From positions 6,076,001-6,140,000 of the forward strand of contig OZ253960.1 of the NCBI GenBank assembly GCA_965267435.1: DNA of 64,000 nt, in the 5' to 3' direction. The stretch comes from JAWPMT01 sp965267435. GTDB lineage: Bacteria > Bacteroidota > Bacteroidia > Cytophagales > Cyclobacteriaceae. Of this stretch, positions 9,111 through 18,240 are shown piece by piece. How positions within the stretch are numbered: the first letter of the stretch is position 1; each line of letters opens with the position of its first letter. The position numbers and the translations under genes were made by a program. The notes beneath the pieces were generated by a model, which was given only the letters and a program-made list of their open reading frames with translations, searched no databases and was not told the origin of the DNA.

Positions 9111-9555
9111 CATCCTAAAGGAGCAATCTTTTTTTGCTGAGATGTCCGAGGACATGCTCGACTATCTGGCAGGTTGTGGCCAAAATATGCACTTTGGCCC
9201 CGATGAGTACATCGGCAAGGAAAATGACGCCTCTGATTACCTATACATCGTCAAGAGGGGCAAAGTCGCGGTGGAGGTCGTACATCCTGTCCGCGGGCCC
9301 ATCACTATTCGCACATTGGGCGCTGGTGAGATTGCGGGGTTTAGCTGGATCATCCCACCCTACCGCCTCCAGTTTGGGCTCAAGGCTCTGGAGCGCACAT
9401 CGGTCTTGGCCCTCAATGGAAATTGCACGCGAGGAAAGTGCGAAGAAGACTATCATTTGGGTTATCTGCTGATGAAGCAGGCGGCCACGATTATGGACAA
9501 GCGATTGCGAGATACTCGAATACAGTTGCTAGATGTTTACAGCGAGAGAGTCTGA
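9085..9555 (+). CDS. Stand-alone cyclic-nucleotide-binding domain protein
   Basis: A 156-residue protein that is almost entirely one CNB (cAMP-receptor-like) domain: 'F...MSEDMLDYLAGCG', GKENDASDYLYIVKRGKV, then GAGEIAGFSWIIPPYR. There is no C-terminal helix-turn-helix, so it is not a Crp/Fnr transcription factor. The phosphate-binding cassette keeps the GE pair, but the arginine after the double proline sits about one residue off the usual 'PRxA' position, so cAMP binding is doubtful. It overlaps hydB at the start and hydG at the end by 23 bases, which implies translational coupling and a role in hydrogenase control or assembly. That role is inferred. An ATG at 9094 is an alternative start. 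Confidence 0.82.
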   Translation: MKLMKSISDILKEQSFFAEMSEDMLDYLAGCGQNMHFGPDEYIGKENDASDYLYIVKRGKVAVEVVHPVRGPITIRTLGAGEIAGFSWIIPPYRLQFGLKALERTSVLALNGNCTRGKCEEDYHLGYLLMKQAATIMDKRLRDTRIQLLDVYSERV

Positions 9556-10402
9556 TCAAAGTGCGCCAAGGCTTGATGCAAGTCCTTGGGCCCCTGTGCC
9601 TTACAGTGTTGTGCGTATTGAAACGGAGAACGACAAACTCTGGACATTCGACCTATGTCCTGCTGGCTCCCAATCTATCTCTCCCATGCTTCCTGGACAA
9701 TTCAACATGCTGTACGCCTTTGGCATGGGAGAGATACCCATTTCCGTCAGTAGTCTGTATGTGTCACATCCGACATTGACCCACACCATTCAGGGCGTAG
9801 GTCCGGTTTCGCAAGCGATTTGTCAGCTGAGATTGGGTGACATGGTAGGGGTCCGCGGCCCGTACGGCACTCATTGGCCGCTGGAGGCAGCTCATGATAA
9901 AGATGTGTTGATCATAGCCGGAGGCGTCGGACTCTGTCCTTTGCGGCCGCTTATCGAGCATATCTCCATGAATAGAGAGGATTTCGGCGAGGTAAGTGTG
10001 TTGTATGGCACGCGCAATCCCGAGAGTCTCATCTATCATAAAGATGTGATCTCATGGCAATCGAATCCATCGATCAATTTTCAGGTCACGGTCGATCACG
10101 CCCAATCTCACTGGGGTGGCAATGTAGGTGTTGTGACCCAATTGATTGATCATGCCAAATTCAGACCTGATAATACTGTCGCCTATCTGTGCGGGCCGGA
10201 GGTGATGATGCGATTTGGTGTCTATGCCTGTTTGGATGCATGGATTCCTGAGGACCAAATCTACTTGTCTATGGAGCGGAATATGAAGTGTGCCATTGGA
10301 TTCTGTGGGCATTGCCAATACGGGCCCCACTTTCTGTGCAAGGATGGTGCAGTCTTTTCTTACCCCATGGTGAAGGACTACTTCAATATTGATGAGCTAT
10401 GA
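9533..10402 (+). CDS. hydG: Group 3 NiFe hydrogenase gamma subunit, FAD/NAD(P)-binding diaphorase
   Basis: A 289-residue flavoprotein of the ferredoxin-NADP reductase type that exchanges electrons with NAD(P)H. In order it has a FAD-binding barrel (PGQFNMLYAFGMGEIPISVS), an NAD(P)-binding Rossmann region (IAGGVGLCPLRPLIEH, later YLCGPEVMM), and a C-terminal [2Fe-2S] site with cysteines at 253, 258, 261 and 269. This is the standard sulfhydrogenase gamma layout, related to the dihydroorotate dehydrogenase electron-transfer subunit. The start overlaps the CNB gene, and its stop shares four bases with the next start (ATGA). Length is normal for the family. Confidence 0.9.
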   Translation: MFTARESDQSAPRLDASPWAPVPYSVVRIETENDKLWTFDLCPAGSQSISPMLPGQFNMLYAFGMGEIPISVSSLYVSHPTLTHTIQGVGPVSQAICQLRLGDMVGVRGPYGTHWPLEAAHDKDVLIIAGGVGLCPLRPLIEHISMNREDFGEVSVLYGTRNPESLIYHKDVISWQSNPSINFQVTVDHAQSHWGGNVGVVTQLIDHAKFRPDNTVAYLCGPEVMMRFGVYACLDAWIPEDQIYLSMERNMKCAIGFCGHCQYGPHFLCKDGAVFSYPMVKDYFNIDEL

Positions 10403-11172
10403 GCGACAAGCAAAAGAAACTGGCCGTATGGAAATTTGCCTCTTGTGATGGTTGCCAGCTGAGCATACTCGATTGCGAAGACGAGTTGCTGCCGTTAGCA
10501 GAAGCCGTGACCATCGCCTACTTTCCGGAGGCGACACAAACGGTCATAGAAGGTCCGTATGATATCTCGTTGGTAGAAGGTTCCATTACCACCCAGGTGG
10601 ATGCCCTTAGGATCCTGGAGATCCGCAAGAATTCGAAGTCCCTGGTGAGCATAGGCGCCTGTGCCACAGCCGGTGGTATCCAGGCCCTCCGCAATTTCGT
10701 GAGAGTATCCTCTTACGTCAACAGGGTCTACGCGAGCCCCGAATACATTGACACGCTGGAAACATCCACTGCGATTAGCGATCATGTGCGTGTCGACTTT
10801 GAGCTACGAGGCTGTCCCATCAATAAGCATCAGCTGCTGGAAGTACTTATCTCCCTGCTCCACGGCAAGCGGCCTAATGTCCAGGCGCACAGTGTGTGCC
10901 TCGAGTGCAAACTCAATGGCTACCCTTGTGTCGCCGTGACCCAGAATGTGCCGTGTCTGGGCCCCGTAACCCATGCGGGGTGTGGTGCCCTTTGTCCACA
11001 CTTCTACCGTGGATGCTTCGGTTGCTACGGTCCCAAGGAAAATGCCAATACTGCGGCATTGGCTGACTACCTCGGCAAAGAGGGCACAAGCCGTAAGGAT
11101 TTGTTGCGGCTTTTCCGCAGCTTCAACAGTGCAGCACCAGTTTTTGTAGAAGAAAGTAAGCGTCATGAGTGA
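10399..11172 (+). CDS. hydD: Group 3 NiFe hydrogenase small subunit (delta)
   Basis: A 257-residue small subunit of the NADH:ubiquinone oxidoreductase 20 kDa-like family. It starts with the proximal-cluster motif CDGCQ (Cys16, Cys19), then GACATAGG, and GCPINKHQLLE for the remaining ligand. A cysteine-rich C-terminal part (CLECKLNGYPC, CLGPVTHAGCGALCP, GCFGCYGP) would hold the other [4Fe-4S] clusters. There is no Tat signal, so the enzyme is cytoplasmic, as expected for group 3. It overlaps hydG by four bases and the large subunit by eight, so all are translated together. Confidence 0.9.
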   Translation: MSDKQKKLAVWKFASCDGCQLSILDCEDELLPLAEAVTIAYFPEATQTVIEGPYDISLVEGSITTQVDALRILEIRKNSKSLVSIGACATAGGIQALRNFVRVSSYVNRVYASPEYIDTLETSTAISDHVRVDFELRGCPINKHQLLEVLISLLHGKRPNVQAHSVCLECKLNGYPCVAVTQNVPCLGPVTHAGCGALCPHFYRGCFGCYGPKENANTAALADYLGKEGTSRKDLLRLFRSFNSAAPVFVEESKRHE

Positions 11173-12469
11173 ATCATCCGGTAGCCGAATCATCAAATTG
11201 GACTACATCGCAAGAGTGGAAGGGGAGGGTTCCTTCTATGTGAAAGTGAAAGATCACAAAGTGGAGGCTTCCCAGCTGAAGATTTTTGAGCCACCAAGGT
11301 TTTTTGAGGGCTTCTTACGGGGGCGCTCATTCCGGGAAGCACCGGATATCACCGCGCGCATATGTGGTATATGCCCTGTGGCCTACCAAATGAGTTCGGT
11401 CCATGCACTGGAGCGAATATGTGGCTATGAGACGCACCCAATGATCAGAGGGCTGCGAAGGCTGCTCTACTGTGGCGAGTGGATCGAAAGTCACGCCTTG
11501 CATACGTTCATGCTGCACGTGCCGGATTTTCTGGGCTACCCGGATGCTATCCAAATGGCCAGAGATCACAAGGAGTGGGTCGAGAAGGCCCTTGCGCTGA
11601 AGAAGACTGGAAATGACATCGTCAATGTCCTCGGTGGACGTGAGATACATCCGATCAATGTGAAGATTGGGGGATTCTATCGCTATCCACAGCCGAAGGA
11701 ATTTGCAGCACTGAGGAAGCGATTGGTGAAGGCCCAGGAGATAGCACATGATGCCGCCCATTGGATGGCGACCCTTGATTTTCCTGACTTCGAAATGGAT
11801 TATGAGTATCTCTCCTTGAGGCATCCTGATGAATATCCGATGAACGAGGGGAGAGTCGTTTCCAGCGCGGGGCTCGATATCGATGTCGATCAATACGAGG
11901 ATTATTTCACCGAGGAACATGTTCCTTACAGCACCACCTTACACACGTCGCTGCAGGGTGAGAAAATCGTATTTACCGGTCCGCTGGCCCGCTTCAATCT
12001 CAATTTTGAACTGCTGTCCGCTGATGCTCAGGCACTGGCGAAGAGAATCAATCTCCCCCCTGGGACCAACAATCCTTTCAAGAGCCTTCTCGTGAGATTG
12101 GTTGAGACATTCTATGCGTGTGGCGAAGCCATCGATCAAATCGATGCTTACAAGATCGCAGAGGATGTCGATGACGAGGTTTTGCCGGTAGCAGGTATCG
12201 GACGATCAGTCACGGAGGCCCCAAGAGGTATCCTCTTCCATCGCTATGAGATGGACAAAGAAGGGATCATTCAAAACGCCCGAATCGTCGCCCCCACCAG
12301 TCACAATCAAAAGGTGATTGAGCAGGACCTGCGGCATATCGTGGAGCTCAATGCAGACTTTTCAGACGAGATGCTCACAGCGCGATGTGAGTCTGCCGTG
12401 CGCAATTATGACCCCTGCATTTCGTGTTCCACGCATTTTCTCAAAGTAAAAATTGACAGAGATGGATAA
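11165..12469 (+). CDS. hydA: Group 3 (3b-like) NiFe hydrogenase large subunit (alpha)
   Basis: A 434-residue catalytic subunit that takes up or evolves H2. The NiFe site is formed by RICGIC (Cys67, Cys70) and the C-terminal DPCISCSTH (Cys418, Cys421, His424). The ten residues after His424 (FLKVKIDRDG) are the peptide removed by the maturation protease encoded immediately downstream. The L1 motif reads RICGICPVAYQMSSVHALE, as in NAD(P)-reducing group 3 enzymes. The subunit set (flavin gamma and ferredoxin beta) points to group 3b. The Hyp proteins that build the metal site are not in this window. Confidence 0.93.
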   Translation: MSESSGSRIIKLDYIARVEGEGSFYVKVKDHKVEASQLKIFEPPRFFEGFLRGRSFREAPDITARICGICPVAYQMSSVHALERICGYETHPMIRGLRRLLYCGEWIESHALHTFMLHVPDFLGYPDAIQMARDHKEWVEKALALKKTGNDIVNVLGGREIHPINVKIGGFYRYPQPKEFAALRKRLVKAQEIAHDAAHWMATLDFPDFEMDYEYLSLRHPDEYPMNEGRVVSSAGLDIDVDQYEDYFTEEHVPYSTTLHTSLQGEKIVFTGPLARFNLNFELLSADAQALAKRINLPPGTNNPFKSLLVRLVETFYACGEAIDQIDAYKIAEDVDDEVLPVAGIGRSVTEAPRGILFHRYEMDKEGIIQNARIVAPTSHNQKVIEQDLRHIVELNADFSDEMLTARCESAVRNYDPCISCSTHFLKVKIDRDG

Positions 12470-12917
12470 GCGACCTTTAGTCATAGGCATGGGCAACGAA
12501 TTCAGAGGGGACGACGGTATCGGTCCCTTGGTCGTCTGGCAGATGAGCCAGTCTCATGCCGAGGAATTCGATTTTCACACGGTTGGCGAGGACCTAACGG
12601 TGCTGCTGGATACGTGGAAAGGGAGGGAGGTGATCATTGTCGATGCCATTCTGGATGAATCCGCGACCACGGGGACCATTCGCATTTCACAGTCCATGCG
12701 GGACTGGTTGGAAGCCAATCAAAAGGTCTTCTCTTCACACAGTCTGACACTTGACGGTGTCTTCCAAATGGGAGTGGAGTTGGGCAAGGTCCCCACCTCC
12801 TATTTGCTGCTGGGCGTCGTCGGGAAAAACTGGAATATGGGGACTGCCATGTCCGAAGAAGTGAAGGCCGCTATGCCACAGGTCATTGCCAGAATTATGG
12901 AACTCAAGGAGCAATGA
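12462..12917 (+). CDS. Hydrogenase maturation protease
   Basis: A 151-residue endopeptidase of the HyaD/HybD/HycI family that trims the C-terminus of the large subunit once nickel is in place. It opens with GMGNEFRGDDGIGP, which holds the first nickel-probing acid, then IIVDAI with the second, and SSHSLTLDGVFQMG with the histidine. The ATG at 12462 overlaps the hydA stop by eight bases. A TTG at 12453 is possible but adds only three residues. Being the last gene of the operon, next to its substrate, supports the assignment. Confidence 0.92.
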   Translation: MDKRPLVIGMGNEFRGDDGIGPLVVWQMSQSHAEEFDFHTVGEDLTVLLDTWKGREVIIVDAILDESATTGTIRISQSMRDWLEANQKVFSSHSLTLDGVFQMGVELGKVPTSYLLLGVVGKNWNMGTAMSEEVKAAMPQVIARIMELKEQ

Positions 12918-13038
12918 AATGGAAGGCTTTTTAGCAGGTTCTGGACCTAAAATAAGTCATAATTCACCGGCTCCTATTGTCATAGTTTGTGGCTGTTTAT
13001 GGCGCTAATATGCACATCCATTACGTCGAAAATTGATC

Positions 13039-15771
13039 ATGGAAACTACGGAAATTAATGTTAAGCGAGTCTACCGTTTCGGCGACGGAAAAGCCGACGG
13101 TAGCACGGACATGAAGCCCTTACTAGGGGGAAAAGGTGCTAACCTGGGTGAGATGACCAGAATAGGTCTTCCCGTACCTCCGGGCTTCACGATCACTACT
13201 GATGTATGTACTGAGTATCATCGATTGGGAAAAGAAAAGGTCAAAAAATTACTTCGGCCCGAAGTACGCGAAGGTGTTCATTTCATCGAACAAATCATGG
13301 GCGCCAATTTTGATGATCAGGAGAATCCACTCTTGCTGTCAGTGCGCTCCGGTGCCCGGGATTCGATGCCGGGAATGATGGATACCGTCCTGGATATTGG
13401 TCTGAATGACAATGTCGTAGAAGGGCTGTCCAAGAAGTCTGGCAAACCCCATTTTGCCTGGGATTCCTATCGCCGATTTATTCAAATGTATGGCGATGTG
13501 GTGATGAAGGTCAATACCTACGTGGCCACAGATGAAGATGTATTTGAAGTGATTCTCCACAACATGAAAGAGGACCGTGGAGTAAGAACTGACCAGGAAC
13601 TCACAACTGAAGATCTTCAGGAATTAGTGTCTTTGTACAAGGCACGAATCAAGGAATTGACAGACCTGGAATTTCCACAAGACCCTGCGACGCAGCTGTG
13701 GAATTCTATTATCGCCGTATTTGAAAGCTGGCATACGCCCAGAGCCATTGTTTATCGCAAGCTGAATAACATACCCGAGGAATGGGGAACTGCGGTGAAC
13801 GTCCAGGCGATGGTTTATGGCAACATGGGTGAGACTTCCGCCTCAGGTGTGGCCTTTACTCGTGATGCAGCGACAGGAGAGAATGTATTCAATGGAGAAT
13901 ACCTCGTCGACGCGCAGGGTGAAGATGTGGTAGCGGGTATAAGGACACCTCACCAGATCACGCTGGAAGGCTCAAAAAGATGGGCGAAGCTAGCCAAGGT
14001 TGACGAAGAGGATCGAAAGCAGAACTATGCCTCATTGGAAGAGTTCATGCCAGAGATCTATAAGGAGCTCGTAGACATCGAGCATAAACTGGAGAACCAC
14101 TTCCGGGACATGCAGGACCTCGAGTTTACTATCGAGGAAAACAAGTTGTGGATCCTCCAGACACGTAATGGAAAGCGCACTGGGGAGGCAATGGTACGTA
14201 TTGGCATGGAAATGCTTGACGAAGGCCTGATTGATGAGCACATTCTTTTGCAGCGTATCGACCCCAATAAGGTAGATGAGCTGTTGCATCCTGTCTTCCA
14301 TAGGGATGAGTTGGCTGCAGCCAAGCCGATTGCCAAAGGACTACCAGCCTCTCCTGGTGCCGCTTCCGGTCGTATTGTCTTCTTCTCTGAAGATGCTGAA
14401 GCCTGGAAGGCCCGGGGTGAAACCGTCATTCTCGTACGGTTGGAGACCTCTCCCGAAGACCTGGCAGGCATGGATGCGGCAGAAGGTATCCTTACCGCTC
14501 GCGGAGGCATGACGTCACACGCTGCGGTGGTTGCCAGAGGTATGGGTAAGTGCTGCATCAGCGGCGCTGGGGCGATCCGTATCAACAATGGATCAAGGAC
14601 CATGACCATAGAAGGCAAGCTGTACAAAGAAGGTGACTGGATTTCACTGGATGGCTCCAAGGGCCGAGTCTACGAAGGCAAACTCAAGACCCAGCAGGTG
14701 GAGATCAGCGGCAACCTCGCTCGCCTGATCGAACTGGCAGACAAGTATGCAAAGACCAAGGTACATGCGAATGCTGATACGCCAGAGACTGCACAGATTG
14801 CCAGGAGATTTGGCGCTGTAGGTATTGGATTGTGCCGTACGGAGCACATGTTCTTTGATGGTGAGCGCCTGAAGATCATGAGGAAAATGATCCTGGCCGA
14901 AGACGAGGCAGGCCGTAGAGCGGCATTGGCGGAGTTGCTACCCATCCAACGTGGAGATTTCGAAGGCATACTCGAAGCCATGAGTGGTTTCCCTGTAACC
15001 ATCCGGTTACTAGATCCACCGTTGCATGAGTTCCTGCCTCAGGATGAAGCTACCCAGGTGGAAATGGCCAAAACGATGGGTGTCTCCATTGAGGATATCA
15101 AAGCAAAGATCGCTTCATTGGCAGAGGTGAATCCCATGTTGGGTCATCGTGGTTGCCGATTGGGCAATACCTATCCTGAGATTACCGAGATGCAAACCCG
15201 TGCGATCATTGAAGCGGCGCTCAATCTGAAGGATCGAAATGTTCGTAGCAGACCTGAAATCATGATCCCACTGACCAGTGGTGTCAACGAGTTCAAGATG
15301 CAAGTGGATATCGTGAAGAAGGAAGCCGAGAAAGTGTTCCTCGAAAGGCATGATCACGTCGACTACAAGATCGGTACAATGATCGAGGTGCCTCGTGCAG
15401 CACTGATGGCTGATAAGATTGCCAAGTATGCGGAATTCTTCTCCTTTGGTACCAATGACCTTACCCAGATGACCTTTGGTTTCTCAAGGGACGACGCTGG
15501 TAAGTTCCTGCCGATCTACGTCGAGAAGGGTATCCTGGAAGAGGATCCTTTCCAGGTACTGGATCAGGAAGGTGTCGGTCAATTGGTGACTCACGCCATC
15601 CAAAAGGGGCGAACCTCACGGCACAACCTTGTGATCGGTATTTGTGGTGAACATGGCGGTGAACCGAAGTCTGTCGACTTCTGCCATCACGTGGGCATGA
15701 ATTATGTTAGCTGCTCACCTTACAGGGTACCTATTGCGAAGGTGGCCGCTGCGAAGGCCAATTTGAAATAA
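13039..15771 (+). CDS. ppdK: Pyruvate, phosphate dikinase
   Basis: A 910-residue enzyme interconverting pyruvate, ATP and Pi with phosphoenolpyruvate, AMP and PPi. The N-terminal ATP-grasp domain begins with GGKGANLGEMTRIGLPVPPG. The central phosphohistidine domain carries GGMTSHAAVVARGMG, with the catalytic His near residue 494. The C-terminal PEP-binding barrel includes GTNDLTQMTFG, GICGEHGGEP and VSCSPYRVPIA with the catalytic cysteine. Length is normal. ATG at 13039 is preferred over the TTG two codons earlier. A strong terminator follows, and the 120-base gap upstream suggests a transcription unit separate from the hydrogenase. Confidence 0.97.
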   Translation: METTEINVKRVYRFGDGKADGSTDMKPLLGGKGANLGEMTRIGLPVPPGFTITTDVCTEYHRLGKEKVKKLLRPEVREGVHFIEQIMGANFDDQENPLLLSVRSGARDSMPGMMDTVLDIGLNDNVVEGLSKKSGKPHFAWDSYRRFIQMYGDVVMKVNTYVATDEDVFEVILHNMKEDRGVRTDQELTTEDLQELVSLYKARIKELTDLEFPQDPATQLWNSIIAVFESWHTPRAIVYRKLNNIPEEWGTAVNVQAMVYGNMGETSASGVAFTRDAATGENVFNGEYLVDAQGEDVVAGIRTPHQITLEGSKRWAKLAKVDEEDRKQNYASLEEFMPEIYKELVDIEHKLENHFRDMQDLEFTIEENKLWILQTRNGKRTGEAMVRIGMEMLDEGLIDEHILLQRIDPNKVDELLHPVFHRDELAAAKPIAKGLPASPGAASGRIVFFSEDAEAWKARGETVILVRLETSPEDLAGMDAAEGILTARGGMTSHAAVVARGMGKCCISGAGAIRINNGSRTMTIEGKLYKEGDWISLDGSKGRVYEGKLKTQQVEISGNLARLIELADKYAKTKVHANADTPETAQIARRFGAVGIGLCRTEHMFFDGERLKIMRKMILAEDEAGRRAALAELLPIQRGDFEGILEAMSGFPVTIRLLDPPLHEFLPQDEATQVEMAKTMGVSIEDIKAKIASLAEVNPMLGHRGCRLGNTYPEITEMQTRAIIEAALNLKDRNVRSRPEIMIPLTSGVNEFKMQVDIVKKEAEKVFLERHDHVDYKIGTMIEVPRAALMADKIAKYAEFFSFGTNDLTQMTFGFSRDDAGKFLPIYVEKGILEEDPFQVLDQEGVGQLVTHAIQKGRTSRHNLVIGICGEHGGEPKSVDFCHHVGMNYVSCSPYRVPIAKVAAAKANLK

Positions 15772-15790
15772 TAATCCCCAATCCAACGTG

Positions 15791-15827
15791 TCCCCGGGCC
15801 CAATGAAAGGCTCGGGGACTTTTTTTG
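15791..15827 (+). terminator. Intrinsic terminator of ppdK
   Basis: A ten-base stem TCCCCGGGCC / GGCTCGGGGA (one G-T pair) with an eight-base loop, followed by CTTTTTTT. It lies 20 bases after the ppdK stop. Confidence 0.92.
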
Positions 15828-15884
15828 CCCTGCCACAACTTTCATTGGCTAGCTGAGAAATTGTAATTTTCGGGAAGTACGAGG

Positions 15885-16739
15885 TTGTACGAAATAAATG
15901 ACAAGGTATTGACGTCCTTCCTTAGCAGCCCTGTCCAACCGATGAGTCGCGCCGAAAAGATCTATGCGATACTGGCGGTTGGGTTGTATGGTTTCCTGTT
16001 TCTGCTCTTCTTTCAGCCTTTTGGGGTCAACAACTACGACCCAACTGAGCGCATCTCGTCGGAGTTTTTGCTGTTCATGTTCCTGTTTGGAGTGTACATC
16101 ACCATCGTTCTGATGGCGAATGAGCTCCTCTTGTTCCCCTTTATTTTCCGCGGTGTGGTGTACAGGTGGCAGCTGGCACTATGGCTGGTCTGGACGCTGC
16201 TCTTTGCAAGTACGATGATGTTCCTTTTCTACAACTTCCTCGGTAATTGGCATGACTTCCGCTTTAGCAGTTGGTTGGAGTTTCTTGGCAATATCAGTGC
16301 CACGGCGATCATTCCCGTTGCAGTTATTGTCATGTACGCACGAATGAAGCAGCTGCAGGAACTGACACGCAGTGCACAAGACTACCGCACAGATGAGGGC
16401 CAGATCATTCAGTTCCCCTCCGACAATCAAAAGGATCAACTGAGTCTCGCATTGAGCGCCATCTTATTTCTGGAGTCCGAAGACAACTACGTATCCGTGC
16501 ACTACTTGCATCAGGGACAAGTGACAAAGACCCTGGTACGCACGACCCTCAAAAAAGTGGAGGAGTTGGCATTGCATCAAGCGCTCGTCAGGTGTCATCG
16601 ATCCTATATTGTCAATATCATGCACCTGACACAATTTCGGGGTAACCAGCAACAGGGTTATCTCACCTTGCAGCATGTGGAGACGCCATTTCCTGTTTCC
16701 AGAAAATATGCCACAGAGTTAGCGGCACTCCTTCGGTAG
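15885..16739 (+). CDS. Membrane-anchored LytTR-type transcription regulator
   Basis: A 284-residue protein with four predicted membrane helices (about residues 24-155) and a C-terminal LytTR DNA-binding domain (from about residue 195: AILFLESEDNYVSVHYL, LVRCHRSYIVNI, FPVSRKYA). In Bacteroidota such proteins are one-component membrane regulators without a receiver domain. The TTG at 15885 is chosen because 'SFLSSPVQPMSRAEK' before the first helix corresponds to the 'FLxxPFP' stretch usual in this family. The ATG at 15942 would remove it. It may control the membrane protein gene that follows, but no target is shown by sequence. Confidence 0.85.
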   Translation: MYEINDKVLTSFLSSPVQPMSRAEKIYAILAVGLYGFLFLLFFQPFGVNNYDPTERISSEFLLFMFLFGVYITIVLMANELLLFPFIFRGVVYRWQLALWLVWTLLFASTMMFLFYNFLGNWHDFRFSSWLEFLGNISATAIIPVAVIVMYARMKQLQELTRSAQDYRTDEGQIIQFPSDNQKDQLSLALSAILFLESEDNYVSVHYLHQGQVTKTLVRTTLKKVEELALHQALVRCHRSYIVNIMHLTQFRGNQQQGYLTLQHVETPFPVSRKYATELAALLR

Positions 16740-16837
16740 TCTTCAGTCATCCCAAATACGCGATTTTCATCCCAAATGCCTGCCGTGGCGCAACGGAGCC
16801 CGATCATTTACGATCTGTTTGAAAAAACGAATTGAAA

Positions 16838-17509
16838 ATGATGAAAAACCTTTATGCTTATCGCACACCCAATCGATGGACCAATGTCCTGACAGCCATT
16901 CTCTCTATCACCTTTATGATCGCGTGGCTCCCTTTCATTCGGTCTGCGTTTGATGGTGAGAGTTACGTTTGGGGCATGCAGTACTTTGGTACCTGGATCA
17001 GAGGAGCGGGAATCACGCTGTCATTTAGCTTTTTGGTGTTGCAAATTGCTTTCTATGCCGTGCTGATCATAGGCCTTTATCGAATGCAGAATCGCCAGCT
17101 GTACAACGCCTTTCTGGTCACATGGTGGATACATGTTTTTGGGAACCTGCTATTCGACATCGCTGTGAATGGTGATACAATGTTCCATGGTGATACGATG
17201 AACGTGCACATCTCCATCTCCATGATTGTCATTCCTTTGGCCGCATTGGCGATGCTGATAGTGGTGCAGGTCATTCGCTCAGGCGGTAAGTCGGAGACAT
17301 CAAAGATTGACTGGAACCCAATCAACAGCCGCTTGCTATTCATCTTTTTGGGGACCACGCTTCTGTTGTTGCCGCTTTTAGCCACCGGGGAGCCCCACGG
17401 TACCACTGATCAGGTTGGAGTGGTGATCGCCATTACACAATGCTTTTTCGTGCCTTTCATATTCAAGCCTTACCGCTACAAGGCGCAAGTGGTGCCTCTC
17501 GCAGGCTAA
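16838..17509 (+). CDS. Multi-pass membrane protein of unknown function
   Basis: About 223 residues with roughly six hydrophobic helices (ILSITFMIAWLPFI, TLSFSFLVLQIAFYAVLIIG, FLVTWWIHVFGNLLF, SISMIVIPLAALAMLIVV, LLFIFLGTTLLLLPLLA, VVIAITQCFFVPFIF). No catalytic or binding motif was recognised. ATG at 16838 or 16841 is likely, with a TTG at 16832 as alternative. It sits about 100 bases after the LytTR gene on the same strand and ends at a strong terminator, so it may be a target or partner of that regulator. That link is inference. Confidence 0.65.
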   Translation: MMKNLYAYRTPNRWTNVLTAILSITFMIAWLPFIRSAFDGESYVWGMQYFGTWIRGAGITLSFSFLVLQIAFYAVLIIGLYRMQNRQLYNAFLVTWWIHVFGNLLFDIAVNGDTMFHGDTMNVHISISMIVIPLAALAMLIVVQVIRSGGKSETSKIDWNPINSRLLFIFLGTTLLLLPLLATGEPHGTTDQVGVVIAITQCFFVPFIFKPYRYKAQVVPLAG

Positions 17510-17534
17510 TGATCTTTGATTTTGACCTATCTGT

Positions 17535-17572
17535 GCATTCCTCGGGCCTGTCGTTCGGGGAATGCCTTTTTT
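17535..17572 (+). terminator. Intrinsic terminator after the membrane-protein gene
   Basis: A ten-base stem GCATTCCTCG / CGGGGAATGC with one T-G pair, followed by CTTTTTTATT. It abuts the stop of the convergent lipoprotein gene at 17571. The reverse strand lacks a comparable T-run. Confidence 0.88.
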
Positions 17573-18062
17573 ATTGAGAGCAGAAGACTTGCTTCATAAT
17601 TTCAGGTGGATAGTCAATCCAGTCGACTTGCCGAATGATCTCGCCCTCATCATTGAAGGTCAGGATGATGGTGAAAGACATCTTTTCCTTGTCGCCATAG
17701 AGATTTCCCTGGTAGTAGAAGGGCGTGAAGTAGCCGCTCCCAAAAGCTCTCTGGTTGGTGGTGATCAATTCCTCCATTACAAGGGTCTTGGGATAATCCG
17801 GATGCTTGGCGAAGGATGTATCTGGCCAGTTGTAAAACGCTTTGAAGCCCTCCCGGTTGTCGAATTTGTAACCCAGGATAGGGTCTTCAAAAGTCATGTC
17901 AGCATCATAGCGATCCAGAAAACCCGACCAGTCATTTCGGTTGGCATAGTGATCAAAGAAGGCCAGTGCCTGCCGATGAGATTCGGGTTCCATGGAGAAG
18001 AAGAGTTCACAGGAGGAAGTGACGAGCAGAAGAACGATGGAGAGCAGGGAGATGGATTTCAT
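17571..18062 (-). CDS. SnoaL-like domain lipoprotein
   Basis: A 163-residue lipoprotein. The leader MKSISLLSIVLLLVTSSC ends in a lipobox with Cys18. The rest has the NTF2/SnoaL cone-fold pattern: HRQALAFFDHYANRNDWSGFLDRYDADMTFEDP near the start, and late strands (SFTIILTFNDEGEIIRQVDWIDYP). Such domains bind or transform small molecules, and no specific substrate can be given. The ATG at 18062 is chosen over an upstream frame extension because the lipoprotein leader starts there. The 3' end meets the terminator of the convergent membrane-protein gene. Confidence 0.7.
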   Translation of the reverse strand: MKSISLLSIVLLLVTSSCELFFSMEPESHRQALAFFDHYANRNDWSGFLDRYDADMTFEDPILGYKFDNREGFKAFYNWPDTSFAKHPDYPKTLVMEELITTNQRAFGSGYFTPFYYQGNLYGDKEKMSFTIILTFNDEGEIIRQVDWIDYPPEIMKQVFCSQ

Positions 18063-18083
18063 ATCAAAGGAAGATTGGCCTCT

Positions 18084-18115
18084 CAAACTAACCAAAATTC
18101 AACCTACTTGCCGAA
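18084..18115 (-). promoter_or_regulatory. Candidate promoter of the SnoaL-like lipoprotein
   Basis: On the minus strand TTCG (18115-18112), 20 bases, then TTAGTTTG (18091-18084). Each element has one mismatch to TTTG and TAnnTTTG. Transcription would begin about 15 bases before the ATG at 18062. Confidence 0.4.
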
Positions 18116-18240
18116 GAATAGTCAGCCGGCAATTTGTACGAGAGTTTGATGAATGGCGAGCATCCATTTGGTAATTACGAATGAAATGACCTTCCTTGCT
18201 GTCATCTACACGTTCCCTAATGATCGCAATCATGCACTCC

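Noticed and set aside
9085..9555. Annotation as a Crp/Fnr transcription factor
   Set aside because: The helix-turn-helix is missing; the protein ends soon after the CNB domain.
12985..13013. TTTG ... TAATATGC as the ppdK promoter
   Set aside because: The spacing is only 16 bases and the -7 element matches poorly.
14058..14660. 200-residue minus-strand frame inside ppdK
   Set aside because: It is antisense to conserved ppdK motifs and low-complexity in composition.
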